From: Luidia sarsii
Lineage: Eukaryota; Echinodermata; Asteroidea; Paxillosida; Luidiidae
DNA length: 64,000 nucleotides
Reading direction: 5' to 3'
NCBI GenBank assembly: GCA_949987565.1
Contig: OX465114.1
Span: 7,160,933 to 7,224,932 of the forward strand
Position numbers and translations under genes: made by a program. The notes below the pieces were generated by a model, which was given only the letters and a program-made list of their open reading frames with translations, had not been told where the DNA came from and made no database searches. This document shows positions 10,318-22,700 of this stretch, piece after piece. How positions within the stretch are numbered: the stretch's first letter is position 1; each line of letters starts with the position of its first letter.

Positions 10318-13300
10318 TCATACTGTGTTCGATTTCTGATTTATCACTATTGATGGATAGATCTTTCCAAGGCCTGTTAGCAGATCAAGTTTTAGCTTCG
10401 TCAATATAAAAATGAAGGAGATATTAACGTGCAAAGTGTATTTTTCTTTCCAGCTGCTGTCCGCCGACTGACTGTTGTGTACTGCTGTCTGCACACACAA
10501 GCTGCCTGAGTGACTGAGGTTGGTTCTTTTTGCTTGATCATAAAATCATCATACTGTGTTCGATTTCAGATTTTTCACTGCTGATGGATAGATCTTTCCA
10601 AGGCCTGTTAGCAGGTCAAGTTTTAGCTTCGTCAATATAAAAATGAAGGAGATATTAACGTGCAAAGTGTATTTTTCTTTCCAGCTGCTGTCCGCCGACT
10701 GACTGTTGTGTACTGCTGTCTGCACACACAAGCTGCCTGAGTGACTGAGGTTGGTTCTTTTTGCTTGATCATAAAATCATCATACTGTGTTTGATTTCAG
10801 ATTTTTCACTGCTGATGGATAGATCTTTCCAAGGCCTGTTAGCAGGTCAAGTTTTAGCTTCGTCAATATAAAAATGAAGGAGATATTAACGTGCAAAGTG
10901 TATTTTTCTTTCCAGCTGCTGTCCGCCGACTGACTGTTGTGTACTGCTGTCTGCACACACAAGCTGCCTAAGTGACTGAGGTTGGTTCTTTTTGCTTGAT
11001 CATAAAATCATCATAGTATGTTCGATTTCAGATTTTTCACTGCTGATGGATAGATCTTTCCAAGGCCTGTTAGCAGGCCAAGTTTTAGCTTCGTCAATAT
11101 AATAATGAAGGAGATATTAACGTGCAAAGTGTATTTTTCTTTCCAGCTGCTGTCCGCCGACTGACTGTTGTGTACTGCTGTCTGCACACACAAGCTGCCT
11201 GAGTGACTGAGGTTGGTTCTTTTTGCTTGATCATAAAATCATCATAGTATGTTCGATTTCAGATTTTTCACTGCTGATGGATAGATCTTTCCAAGGCCTG
11301 TTAGCAGGTCAAGTTTTAGCTTCGTCAATATAAAAATGAAGGAGATATTAACGTGCAAAGTGTATTTTTCTTTCCAGCTGCTGTCCGCCGACTGACTGTT
11401 GTGTACTGCTGTCTGCACACACAAGCTGCCTGAGTGACTGAGGTTGGTTCTTTTTGCTTGATCATAAAATCATCATACTGTGTTCGATTTCAGATTTTTC
11501 ACTGCTGATGGATAGATCTTTCCAAGGCCTGTTAGCAGGTCAAGTTTTAACTTCGTCAATATAAAAATGAAGGAGATATTAACGTGCAAAGTGTATTTTT
11601 CTTTCCAGCTGCTGTCCGCCGACTGACTGTTGTGTACTGCTGTCTGCACACACAAGCTGCCTGAGTGACTGAGGTTGGTTCTTTTTGCTTGATCATAAAA
11701 TCATCATACTGTGTTTGATTTCAGATTTTTCACTGCTGATGGATAGATCTTTCCAAGGCCTGTTAGCAGGTCAAGTTTTAGCTTCGTCAATATAAAAATG
11801 AAGGAGATATTAACGTGCAAAGTGTATTTTTCTTTCCAGCTGCTGTCCGCCGACTGACTGTTGTGTACTGCTGTCTGCACACACAAGCTGCCTGAGTGAC
11901 TGAGGTTGGTTCTTTTTGCTTGATCATAAAATCATCATAGTATGTTCGATTTCAGATTTTTCACTGCTGATGGATAGATCTTTCCAAGGCCTGTTAGCAG
12001 GCCAAGTTTTAGCTTCGTCAATATAAAAATGAAGGAGATATTAACGTGGAAAGTGTATTTTTCTTTCCAGCTGCTGTCCGCCGACTGACTGTTGTGTACT
12101 GCTGTCTGCACACACAAGCTGCCTAAGTGACTGAGGTTGGTTCTTTTTGCTTGATCATAAAATCATCATAGTATGTTCGATTTCAGATTTTTCACTGCTG
12201 ATGGATAGATCTTTCCAAGGCCTGTTAGCAGGCCAAGTTTTAGCTTCGTCAATATAATAATGAAGGAGATATTAACGTGCAAAGTGTATTTTTCTTTCCA
12301 GCTGCTGTCCGCCGACTGACTGTTGTGTACTGCTGTCTGCACACACAAGCTGCCTGAGTGACTGAGGTTGGTTCTTTTTGCTTGATCATAAAATCATCAT
12401 AGTATGTTCGATTTCAGATTTTTCACTGCTGATGGATAGATCTTTCCAAGGCCTGTTAGCAGGCCAAGTTTTAGCTTCGTCAATATAAAAATGAAGGAGA
12501 TATTAACGTGGAAAGTGTATTTTTCTTTCCAGCTGCTGTCCGCCGACTGACTGTTGTGTACTGCTGTCTGCACACACAAGCTGCCTAAGTGACTGAGGTT
12601 GGTTCTTTTTGCTTGATCATAAAATCATCATAGTATGTTCGATTTCAGATTTTTCACTGCTGATGGATAGATCTTTCCAAGGCCTGTTAGCAGGCCAAGT
12701 TTTAGCTTCGTCAATATAATAATGAAGGAGATATTAACGTGCAAAGTGTATTTTTCTTTCCAGCTGCTGTCCGCCGACTGACTGTTGTGTACTGCTGTCT
12801 GCACACACAAGCTGCCTGAGTGACTGAGGTTGGTTCTTTTTGCTTGATCATAAAATCATCATAGTATGTGTGATTTCAGATTTTTCACTGCTGATGGATA
12901 GATCTTTCCAAGGCCTGTTAGCAGGCCAAGTTTTAGCTTCGTCAATATAAAAATGAAGGAGATATTAACGTGCAAAGTGTATTTTTCTTTCCAGCTGCTG
13001 TCCGCCGACTGACTGTTGTGTACTGCTGTCTGCACACACAAGCTGCCTGAGTGACTGAGGTTGGTTCTTTTTGCTTGATCATAAAATCATCATACTGTGT
13101 TTGATTTCAGATTTTTCACTGCTGATGGATAGATCTTTCCAAGGCCTGTTAGCAGGTCAAGTTTTAGCTTCGTCAATATAAAAATGAAGGAGATATTAAC
13201 GTGCAAAGTTTATTTTTCTTTCCAGCTGCTGTCCGCCGACTGACTGTTGTGTACTGCTGTCTGCACACACAAGCTGCCTGAGTGACTGAGGTTGGTTCTT

Positions 13301-13320
13301 TTTGCTTGATCATAAAATCA
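10318..13320 (+). repeat. Higher-order repeat copy 2, expanded to 13 units (3003 bp)
   Basis: Same start unit, TATGTGTGATTTC unit (near 12866) and GTTTATT/TCCGCC hybrid end unit (near 13207) as the preceding block. Three additional units lie at about 11242-11934 (AAAAATG/CAGGTC and CTGTGT types). The length difference is exactly three units, as expected from an exchange out of register by whole units. Confidence 0.8.
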
Positions 13321-15861
13321 TCATACTGTGTTCGATTTCTGATTTATCACTATTGATGGATAGATCTTTCCAAGGCCTGTTAGCAGATCAAGTTTTAGCT
13401 TCGTCAATATAAAAATGAAGGAGATATTAACGTGCAAAGTGTATTTTTCTTTCCAGCTGCTGTCCGCCGACTGACTGTTGTGTACTGCTGTCTGCACACA
13501 CAAGCTGCCTGAGTGACTGAGGTTGGTTCTTTTTGCTTGATCATAAAATCATCATACTGTGTTCGATTTCAGATTTTTCACTGCTGATGGATAGATCTTT
13601 CCAAGGCCTGTTAGCAGGTCAAGTTTTAGCTTCGTCAATATAAAAATGAAGGAGATATTAACGTGCAAAGTGTATTTTTCTTTCCAGCTGCTGTCCGCCG
13701 ACTGACTGTTGTGTACTGCTGTCTGCACACACAAGCTGCCTGAGTGACTGAGGTTGGTTCTTTTTGCTTGATCATAAAATCATCATACTGTGTTTGATTT
13801 CAGATTTTTCACTGCTGATGGATAGATCTTTCCAAGGCCTGTTAGCAGGTCAAGTTTTAGCTTCGTCAATATAAAAATGAAGGAGATATTAACGTGCAAA
13901 GTGTATTTTTCTTTCCAGCTGCTGTCCGCCGACTGACTGTTGTGTACTGCTGTCTGCACACACAAGCTGCCTAAGTGACTGAGGTTGGTTCTTTTTGCTT
14001 GATCATAAAATCATCATAGTATGTTCGATTTCAGATTTTTCACTGCTGATGGATAGATCTTTCCAAGGCCTGTTAGCAGGCCAAGTTTTAGCTTCGTCAA
14101 TATAATAATGAAGGAGATATTAACGTGCAAAGTGTATTTTTCTTTCCAGCTGCTGTCCGCCGACTGACTGTTGTGTACTGCTGTCTGCACACACAAGCTG
14201 CCTGAGTGACTGAGGTTGGTTCTTTTTGCTTGATCATAAAATCATCATAGTATGTTCGATTTCAGATTTTTCACTGCTGATGGATAGATCTTTCCAAGGC
14301 CTGTTAGCAGGCCAAGTTTTAGCTTCGTCAATATAAAAATGAAGGAGATATTAACGTGGAAAGTGTATTTTTCTTTCCAGCTGCTGTCCGCCGACTGACT
14401 GTTGTGTACTGCTGTCTGCACACACAAGCTGCCTAAGTGACTGAGGTTGGTTCTTTTTGATTGATCATAAAATCATCATAGTATGTTCGATTTCAGATTT
14501 TTCACTGCTGATGGATAGATCTTTCCAAGGCCTGTTAGCAGGCCAAGTTTTAGCTTCGTCAATATAATAATGAAGGAGATATTAACGTGCAAAGTGTATT
14601 TTTCTTTCCAGCTGCTGTCCGCCGACTGACTGTTGTGTACTGCTGTCTGCACACACAAGCTGCCTGAGTGACTGAGGTTGGTTCTTTTTGCTTGATCATA
14701 AAATCATCATAGTATGTGTGATTTCAGATTTTTCACTGCTGATGGATAGATCTTTCCAAGGCCTGTTAGCAGGCCAAGTTTTAGCTTCGTCAATATAAAA
14801 ATGAAGGAGATATTAACGTGCAAAGTGTATTTTTCTTTCCAGCTGCTGTCCGCCGACTGACTGTTGTGTACTGCTGTCTGCACACACAAGCTGCCTGAGT
14901 GACTGAGGTTGGTTCTTTTTGCTTGATCATAAAATCATCATACTGTGTTTGATTTCAGATTTTTCACTGCTGATGGATAGATCTTTCCAAGGCCTGTTAG
15001 CAGGTCAAGTTTTAGCTTCGTCAATATAAAAATGAAGGAGATATTAACGTGCAAAGTGTATTTTTCTTTCCAGCTGCTGTCCGCCGACTGACTGTTGTGT
15101 ACTGCTGTCTGCACACACAAGCTGCCTAAGTGACTGAGGTTGGTTCTTTTTGCTTGATCATAAAATCATCATAGTATGTTCGATTTCAGATTTTTCACTG
15201 CTGATGGATAGATCTTTCCAAGGCCTGTTAGCAGGCCAAGTTTTAGCTTCGTCAATATAATAATGAAGGAGATATTAACGTGCAAAGTGTATTTTTCTTT
15301 CCAGCTGCTGTCCGCCGACTGACTGTTGTGTACTGCTGTCTGCACACACAAGCTGCCTGAGTGACTGAGGTTGGTTCTTTTTGCTTGATCATAAAATCAT
15401 CATAGTATGTGTGATTTCAGATTTTTCACTGCTGATGGATAGATCTTTCCAAGGCCTGTTAGCAGGCCAAGTTTTAGCTTCGTCAATATAAAAATGAAGG
15501 AGATATTAACGTGCAAAGTGTATTTTTCTTTCCAGCTGCTGTCCGCCGACTGACTGTTGTGTACTGCTGTCTGCACACACAAGCTGCCTGAGTGACTGAG
15601 GTTGGTTCTTTTTGCTTGATCATAAAATCATCATACTGTGTTTGATTTCAGATTTTTCACTGCTGATGGATAGATCTTTCCAAGGCCTGTTAGCAGGTCA
15701 AGTTTTAGCTTCGTCAATATAAAAATGAAGGAGATATTAACGTGCAAAGTTTATTTTTCTTTCCAGCTGCTGTCCGCCGACTGACTGTTGTGTACTGCTG
15801 TCTGCACACACAAGCTGCCTAAGTGACTGAGGTTGGTTCTTTTTGATTGATCATAAAATCA
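13321..15861 (+). repeat. Higher-order repeat copy 3, rearranged (11 units)
   Basis: It opens with the same CAGATCAAG/TCTGATTTATC unit and ends with the GTTTATT/TCCGCC hybrid (near 15750). The TATGTGTGATTTC unit appears twice inside (near 14714 and 15407) and again after it (near 16100), so this copy has been locally reshuffled. The rare change TTTTGATTGATC occurs near 14459 and 15845, six units (1386 bp) apart, marking a six-unit duplication across the block end. Confidence 0.7.
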
Positions 15862-16785
15862 TCATAGTATGTTCGATTTCAGATTTTTCACTGCTGATGG
15901 ATAGATCTTTCCAAGGCCTGTTAGCAGGCCAAGTTTTAGCTTCGTCAATATAATAATGAAGGAGATATTAACGTGCAAAGTGTATTTTTCTTTCCAGCTG
16001 CTGTCCGCCGACTGACTGTTGTGTACTGCTGTCTGCACACACAAGCTGCCTGAGTGACTGAGGTTGGTTCTTTTTGCTTGATCATAAAATCATCATAGTA
16101 TGTGTGATTTCAGATTTTTCACTGCTGATGGATAGATCTTTCCAAGGCCTGTTAGCAGGCCAAGTTTTAGCTTCGTCAATATAAAAATGAAGGAGATATT
16201 AACGTGCAAAGTGTATTTTTCTTTCCAGCTGCTGTCCGCCGACTGACTGTTGTGTACTGCTGTCTGCACACACAAGCTGCCTGAGTGACTGAGGTTGGTT
16301 CTTTTTGCTTGATCATAAAATCATCATACTGTGTTTGATTTCAGATTTTTCACTGCTGATGGATAGATCTTTCCAAGGCCTGTTAGCAGGTCAAGTTTTA
16401 GCTTCGTCAATATAAAAATGAAGGAGATATTAACGTGCAAAGTGTATTTTTCTTTCCAGCTGCTGTCCGCCGACTGACTGTTGTGTACTGCTGTCTGCAC
16501 ACACAAGCTGCCTAAGTGACTGAGGTTGGTTCTTTTTGCTTGATCATAAAATCATCATAGTATGTTCGATTTCAGATTTTTCACTGCTGATGGATAGATC
16601 TTTCCAAGGCCTGTTAGCAGGCCAAGTTTTAGCTTCGTCAATATAAAAATGAAGGAGATATTAACGTGCAAAGTGTATTTTTCTTTCCAGCTGCTGTCCG
16701 CCGACTGACTGTTGTGTACTGCTGTCTGCACACACAAGCTGCCTGAGTGACTGAGGTTGGTTCTTTTTGCTTGATCATAAAATCA

Positions 16786-19700
16786 TCATACTGTGTTTGA
16801 TTTCAGATTTTTCACTGCTGATGGATAGATCTTTCCAAGGCCTGTTAGCAGGTCAAGTTTTAGCTTCGTCAATATAAAAATGAAGGAGATATTAACGTGC
16901 AAAGTGTATTTTTCTTTCCAGCTGCTGTCCGCCGACTGACTGTTGTGTACTGCTGTCTGCACACACAAGCTGCCTAAGTGACTGAGGTTGGTTCTTTTTG
17001 CTTGATCATAAAATCATCATAGTATGTTCGATTTCAGATTTTTCACTGCTGATGGATAGATCTTTCCAAGGCCTGTTAGCAGGCCAAGTTTTAGCTTCGT
17101 CAATATAATAATGAAGGAGATATTAACGTGCAAAGTGTATTTTTCTTTCCAGCTGCTGTCCGCCGACTGACTGTTGTGTACTGCTGTCTGCACACACAAG
17201 CTGCCTGAGTGACTGAGGTTGGTTCTTTTTGCTTGATCATAAAATCATCATAGTATGTTCGATTTCAGATTTTTCACTGCTGATGGATAGATCTTTCCAA
17301 GGCCTGTTAGCAGGCCAAGTTTTAGCTTCGTCAATATAAAAATGAAGGAGATATTAACGTGGAAAGTGTATTTTTCTTTCCAGCTGCTGTCCGCCGACTG
17401 ACTGTTGTGTACTGCTGTCTGCACACACAAGCTGCCTAAGTGACTGAGGTTGGTTCTTTTTGCTTGATCATAAAATCATCATAGTATGTTCGATTTCAGA
17501 TTTTTCACTGCTGATGGATAGATCTTTCCAAGGCCTGTTAGCAGGCCAAGTTTTAGCTTCGTCAATATAATAATGAAGGCGATATTAACGTGCAAAGTGT
17601 ATTTTTCTTTCCAGCTGCTGTCCGCCGACTGACTGTTGTGTACTGCTGTCTGCACACACAAGCTGCCTGAGTGACTGAGGTTGGTTCTTTTTGCTTGATC
17701 ATAAAATCATCATAGTATGTTCGATTTCAGATTTTTCACTGCTGATGGATAGATCTTTCCAAGGCCTGTTAGCAGGCCAAGTTTTAGCTTCGTCAATATA
17801 AAAATGAAGGAGATATTAACGTGCAAAGTGTATTTTTCTTTCCAGCTGCTGTCCGCCGACTGACTGTTGTGTACTGCTGTCTGCACACACAAGCTGCCTG
17901 AGTGACTGAGGTTGGTTCTTTTTGCTTGATCATAAAATCATCATACTGTGTTTGATTTCAGATTTTTCACTGCTGATGGATAGATCTTTCCAAGGCCTGT
18001 TAGCAGGTCAAGTTTTAGCTTCGTCAATATAAAAATGAAGGAGATATTAACGTGCAAAGTGTATTTTTCTTTCCAGCTGCTGTCCGCCGACTGACTGTTG
18101 TGTACTGCTGTCTGCACACACAAGCTGCCTAAGTGACTGAGGTTGGTTCTTTTTGCTTGATCATAAAATCATCATAGTATGTTCGATTTCAGATTTTTCA
18201 CTGCTGATGGATAGATCTTTCCAAGGCCTGTTAGCAGGCCAAGTTTTAGCTTCGTCAATATAATAATGAAGGAGATATTAACGTGCAAAGTGTATTTTTC
18301 TTTCCAGCTGCTGTCCGCCGACTGACTGTTGTGTACTGCTGTCTGCACACACAAGCTGCCTGAGTGACTGATGTTGGTTCTTTTTGCTTGATCATAAAAT
18401 CATCATAGTATGTTCGATTTCAGATTTTTCACTGCTGATGGATAGATCTTTCCAAGGCCTGTTAGCAGGCCAAGTTTTAGCTTCGTCAATATAAAAATGA
18501 AGGAGATATTAACGTGCAAAGTGTATTTTTCTTTCCAGCTGCTGTCCGCCGACTGACTGTTGTGTACTGCTGTCTGCACACACAAGCTGCCTGAGTGACT
18601 GAGGTTGGTTCTTTTTGCTTGATCATAAAATCATCATACTGTGTTTGATTTCAGATTTTTCACTGCTGATGGATAGATCTTTCCAAGGCCTGTTAGCAGG
18701 TCAAGTTTTAGCTTCGTCAATATAAAAATGAAGGAGATATTAACGTGCAAAGTGTATTTTTCTTTCCAGCTGCTGTCCGCCGACTGACTGTTGTGTACTG
18801 CTGTCTGCACACACAAGCTGCCTGAGTGACTGAGGTTGGTTCTTTTTGCTTGATCATAAAATCATCATACTGTGTTTGATTTCAGATTTTTCACTGCTGA
18901 TGGATAGATCTTTCCAAGGCCTGTTAGCAGGTCAAGTTTTAGCTTCGTCAATATAAAAATGAAGGAGATATTAACGTGCAAAGTGTATTTTTCTTTCCAG
19001 CTGCTGTCCGCCGACTGACTGTTGTGTACTGCTGTCTGCACACACAAGCTGCCTAAGTGACTGAGGTTGGTTCTTTTTGCTTGATCATAAAATCATCATA
19101 CTGTGTTTGATTTCAGATTTTTCACTGCTGATGGATAGATCTTTCCAAGGCCTGTTAGCAGGTCAAGTTTTAGCTTCGTCAATATAAAAATGAAGGAGAT
19201 ATTAACGTGCAAAGTGTATTTTTCTTTCCAGCTGCTGTCCGCCGACTGACTGTTGTGTACTGCTGTCTGCACACACAAGCTGCCTAAGTGACTGAGGTTG
19301 GTTCTTTTTGCTTGATCATAAAATCATCATAGTATGTTCGATTTCAGATTTTTCACTGCTGATGGATAGATCTTTCCAAGGCCTGTTAGCAGGCCAAATT
19401 TTAGCTTCGTCAATATAATAATGAAGGAGATATTAACGTGCAAAGTGTATTTTTCTTTCCAGCTGCTGTCCGCCGACTGACTGTTGTGTACTGCTGTCTG
19501 CACACACAAGCTGCCTGAGTGACTGAGGTTGGTTCTTTTTGCTTGATCATAAAATCATCATAGTATGTTCGATTTCAGATTTTTCACTGCTGATGGATAG
19601 ATCTTTCCAAGGCCTGTTAGCAGGTCAAGTTTTAGCTTCGTCAATATAATAATGAAGGAGATATTAACGTGCAAAGTTTATTTTTCTTTCCAGCTGCTGT

Positions 19701-19788
19701 CCTCCGACTGACTGTTGTGTACTGCTGTCTGCACACACAAGCTGCCTAAGTGACTGATGTTGGTTCTTTTTGCTTGATCATAAAATCA
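16786..19788 (+). repeat. First copy of 13 units duplicated at a 22-unit spacing
   Basis: This stretch reappears at 21868-24870, 5082 bases away. Shared rare markers include GGCGATATT (near 17580 and 22662) and CTGATGTTGG after a GAGTG unit (18371 and 23453, exactly 5082 apart), three successive CTGTGTTTG units, and the GGCCAAATTTT unit (19327 and 24409). The match ends at the unit starting at 19789, which begins like its partner but continues with GTGTATT/TCCGCC instead of type B. Confidence 0.8.
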
Positions 19789-22700
19789 TCATAGTATGTT
19801 CGATTTCAGATTTTTCACTACTGATGGATAGATCTTTCCAAGGCCTGTTAGCAGGTCAAGTTTTAGCTTCGTCAATATAATAATGAAGGAGATATTAACG
19901 TGCAAAGTGTATTTTTCTTTCCAGCTGCTGTCCGCCGACTGACTGTTGTGTACTGCTGTCTGCACACACAAGCTGCCTGAGTGACTGAGGTTGGTTCTTT
20001 TTGCTTGATCATAAAATCATCATACTGTGTTTGATTTCAGATTTTTCACTGCTGATGGATAGATCTTTCCAAGGCCTGTTAGCAGGTCAAGTTTTAGCTT
20101 CGTCAATATAAAAATGAAGGAGATATTAACGTGCAAAGTGTATTTTTCTTTCCAGCTGCTGTCCGCCGACTGACTGTTGTGTACTGCTGTCTGCACACAC
20201 AAGCTGCCTAAGTGACTGAGGTTGGTTCTTTTTGCTTGATCATAAAATCATCATAGTATGTTCGATTTCAGATTTTTCACTGCTGATGGATAGATCTTTC
20301 CAAGGCCTGTTAGCAGGCCAAGTTTTAGCTTCGTCAATATAATAATGAAGGAGATATTAACGTGCAAAGTGTATTTTTCTTTCCAGCTGCTGTCCGCCGA
20401 CTGACTGTTGTGTACTGCTGTCTGCACACACAAGCTGCCTGAGTGACTGAGGTTGGTTCTTTTTGCTTGATCATAAAATCATCATAGTATGTGTGATTTC
20501 AGATTTTTCACTGCTGATGGATAGATCTTTCCAAGGCCTGTTAGCAGGCCAAGTTTTAGCTTCGTCAATATAAAAATAAAGGAGATATTAACGTGCAAAG
20601 TGTATTTTTCTTTCCAGCTGCTGTCCGCCGACTGACTGTTGTGTACTGCTGTCTGCACACACAAGCTGCCTGAGTGACTGAGGTTGGTTCTTTTTGCTTG
20701 ATCATAAAATCATCATAGTATGTTCGATTTCAGATTTTTCACTGCTGATGGATAGATCTTTCCAAGGCCTGTTAGCAGGCCAAGTTTTAGCTTCGTCAAT
20801 ATAAAAATGAAGGAGATATTAACGTGCAAAGTGTATTTTTCTTTCCAGCTGCTGTCCGCCGACTGACTGTTGTGTACTGCTGTCTGCACACACAAGCTGC
20901 CTGAGTGACTGAGGTTGGTTCTTTTTGCTTGATCATAAAATCATCATACTGTGTTTGATTTCAGATTTTTCACTGCTGATGGATAGATCTTTCCAAGGCC
21001 TGTTAGCAGGTCAAGTTTTAGCTTCGTCAATATAAAAATGAAGGAGATATTAACGTGCAAAGTGTATTTTTCTTTCCAGCTGCTGTCCGCCGACTGACTG
21101 TTGTGTACTGCTGTCTGCACACACAAGCTGCCTAAGTGACTGAGGTTGGTTCTTTTTGCTTGATCATAAAATCATCATAGTATGTTCGATTTCAGATTTT
21201 TCACTGCTGATGGATAGATCTTTCCAAGGCCTGTTAGCAGGCCAAGTTTTAGCTTCGTCAATATAATAATGAAGGAGATATTAACGTGCAAAGTGTATTT
21301 TTCTTTCCAGCTGCTGTCCGCCGACTGACTGTTGTGTACTGCTGTCTGCACACACAAGCTGCCTGAGTGACTGATGTTGGTTCTTTTTGCTTGATCATAA
21401 AATCATCATAGTATGTTCGATTTCAGATTTTTCACTGCTGATGGATAGATCTTTCCAAGGCCTGTTAGCAGGCCAAGTTTTAGCTTCGTCAATATAAAAA
21501 TGAAGGAGATATTAACGTGCAAAGTGTATTTTTCTTTCCAGCTGCTGTCCGCCGACTGACTGTTGTGTACTGCTGTCTGCACACACAAGCTGCCTGAGTG
21601 ACTGAGGTTGGTTCTTTTTGCTTGATCATAAAATCATCATAGTATGTTCGATTTCAGATTTTTCACTGCTGATGGATAGATCTTTCCAAGGCCTGTTAGC
21701 AGGCCAAGTTTTAGCTTCGTCAATATAAAAATGAAGGAGATATTAACGTGCAAAGTGTATTTTTCTTTCCAGCTGCTGTCCGCCGACTGACTGTTGTGTA
21801 CTGCTGTCTGCACACACAAGCTGCCTGAGTGACTGAGGTTGGTTCTTTTTGCTTGATCATAAAATCATCATACTGTGTTTGATTTCAGATTTTTCACTGC
21901 TGATGGATAGATCTTTCCAAGGCCTGTTAGCAGGTCAAGTTTTAGCTTCGTCAATATAAAAATGAAGGAGATATTAACGTGCAAAGTGTATTTTTCTTTC
22001 CAGCTGCTGTCCGCCGACTGACTGTTGTGTACTGCTGTCTGCACACACAAGCTGCCTAAGTGACTGAGGTTGGTTCTTTTTGCTTGATCATAAAATCATC
22101 ATAGTATGTTCGATTTCAGATTTTTCACTGCTGATGGATAGATCTTTCCAAGGCCTGTTAGCAGGCCAAGTTTTAGCTTCGTCAATATAATAATGAAGGA
22201 GATATTAACGTGCAAAGTGTATTTTTCTTTCCAGCTGCTGTCCGCCGACTGACTGTTGTGTACTGCTGTCTGCACACACAAGCTGCCTGAGTGACTGAGG
22301 TTGGTTCTTTTTGCTTGATCATAAAATCATCATAGTATGTTCGATTTCAGATTTTTCACTGCTGATGGATAGATCTTTCCAAGGCCTGTTAGCAGGCCAA
22401 GTTTTAGCTTCGTCAATATAAAAATGAAGGAGATATTAACGTGGAAAGTGTATTTTTCTTTCCAGCTGCTGTCCGCCGACTGACTGTTGTGTACTGCTGT
22501 CTGCACACACAAGCTGCCTAAGTGACTGAGGTTGGTTCTTTTTGCTTGATCATAAAATCATCATAGTATGTTCGATTTCAGATTTTTCACTGCTGATGGA
22601 TAGATCTTTCCAAGGCCTGTTAGCAGGCCAAGTTTTAGCTTCGTCAATATAATAATGAAGGCGATATTAACGTGCAAAGTGTATTTTTCTTTCCAGCTGC

